From: Verrucomicrobia bacterium 12-59-8
Lineage (GTDB): Bacteria; Verrucomicrobiota; Verrucomicrobiae; Verrucomicrobiales; Verrucomicrobiaceae
DNA: 32,303 nucleotides
Reading direction: 5' to 3'
Assembly (NCBI GenBank): GCA_002279765.1
Contig: NCCR01000026.1
Location: forward strand, 1,967-34,269
The translations under genes and the position numbers were made by a program. Positions 31,849-32,303 of this stretch are shown in pieces (within the stretch, counting starts at the first letter, position 1; each line of letters starts with the position of its first letter). The notes beneath the pieces are model-generated. The model ran no database searches. It was not told the origin of the DNA and saw only the letters and a program-made list of their open reading frames with translations.

Positions 31849-32303
31849 ATGGAAACAAACCTCAGCTTCAAGAGCGGCTCCCTTGCCCTCGACTATCTCG
31901 CCAGTGTTCCCGCCGCATTGGCCATCGAGCGTCTGGTCGAATGTCACATCCTGAAAACCAAAGATTTCATCCGTCCCGTGTTGGACATTGGCTGCGGAGA
32001 CGGACTCTTCGCCGAAGTGCTGTTTGCCGATCAAATCGACGAAGGCCTTGATTATGATGCGGCCGAAACCGCCCGGGCCGATGCCTCGGGCAAATACATC
32101 CATCTCACCACCGATTCGGCCACACACATGCCGTTTCCTGAAGCATCGTTTGCAACGGTTTTCTCCAACAGCGTGCTGGAGCACATACCAGGCATCGAGC
32201 AGGTGATGAGTGAGGCCTTTCGTGTACTCAAGCCGGGTGGCGTCTTCCACTTCACTGTTCCTTCTCCATTTTTTGAAGAGCAGGCACTGCCACACCGGCT
32301 AAA
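31849..32303 (+). CDS. Class I SAM-dependent methyltransferase, 3' end cut off by the window
   Basis: The first 151 codons of a methyltransferase starting METNLSFKSGSLALDYLASV. Motif I is VLDIGCGDGLFAEVLF, an acidic motif-II residue is in EGLDYDAAETARA, motif III/IV is FATVFSNSVLEHIPGIEQVM, and LKPGGVFHFTVPSPFF follows. This is the Methyltransf_11-type pattern of enzymes that act on small molecules or sugars, and its place after a DegT aminotransferase suggests methylation of a nucleotide sugar or glycan. The frame is open to the window end, so length and C-terminal features are unknown. Confidence 0.85.
   Translation, partial: METNLSFKSGSLALDYLASVPAALAIERLVECHILKTKDFIRPVLDIGCGDGLFAEVLFADQIDEGLDYDAAETARADASGKYIHLTTDSATHMPFPEASFATVFSNSVLEHIPGIEQVMSEAFRVLKPGGVFHFTVPSPFFEEQALPHRL

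Overview
The window is about 32 kb of GC-rich bacterial chromosome. The gene set points to Verrucomicrobiota, probably a Prosthecobacter/Verrucomicrobium-like genus. Signs of this are a Tat-exported Gfo/Idh/MocA oxidoreductase, an autotransporter with an autotransporter-associated beta-strand repeat, and a long secreted propeller-like protein ending in a 'DADPNHNGIPNLLEYVLGGNP'-type C-terminal segment. This assignment is inference from family content, since no rRNA gene is present.

Layout. 1-5106: the end of a family-X DNA polymerase with a PHP domain, then a large secreted repeat protein. 5171-7429 (minus): a rho-independent terminator and an autotransporter. 7430-7974: a gene-free, hairpin-rich stretch with no identified function. 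7975-8367: a small conserved-looking protein. 8412-14203: an integrated mobile element. 14180-14254 (minus): tRNA-Val(CAC), the integration target. 14399-17106 (minus): a catalytically degenerate LysM/YkuD protein and HisC. 17196-19746 (plus): an MgtC/DUF4010 membrane protein and a CbpA/CbpM-like co-chaperone pair. 19752-22055 (minus): a Gfo/Idh/MocA protein and two small genes. 22207-23141 (plus): an IscA-type Fe-S carrier and HscB. 23145-24313 (minus): a small ORF and a TPM-domain protein. 24490-25373 (plus): a pentapeptide-repeat protein and a small HTH protein. 25386-28313 (minus): an alpha/beta hydrolase and an RNA-methyltransferase-like protein. 28460-32303 (plus): the start of what looks like a surface-polysaccharide cluster, with a multi-membrane-span protein, a DegT-type sugar aminotransferase and a truncated methyltransferase.

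The most interesting region is the element at 8412-14203. It is bounded by a 49-bp direct repeat (48 of 49 identical) containing the 3' end of tRNA-Val. It encodes a Y2-type HUH replication initiator, a two-gene cargo (an OLD-family ATPase/TOPRIM nuclease with an in-frame UAG inside the TOPRIM domain, and a DUF4365 nuclease-like protein), an excisionase-like HTH protein and a tyrosine integrase. The attachment repeat lies inside the integrase reading frame, in the same frame at both ends. Integration therefore detaches a 59-codon C-terminal tail, left at 8462-8641, and replaces it with 12 codons read antisense through the tRNA. On excision the 5743-bp circle would rebuild a longer integrase and place rep only 12 bp downstream of it, giving a predicted xis-int-rep operon that exists only in the circle. 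A long interrupted palindrome (9981-10066) separates rep from the AT-rich cargo, and a second strong hairpin (8725-8773) sits at the start of rep. This resembles the partitioned integrases of archaeal SSV viruses, but in a bacterial element with a phage-like Rep and a putative defence cargo.
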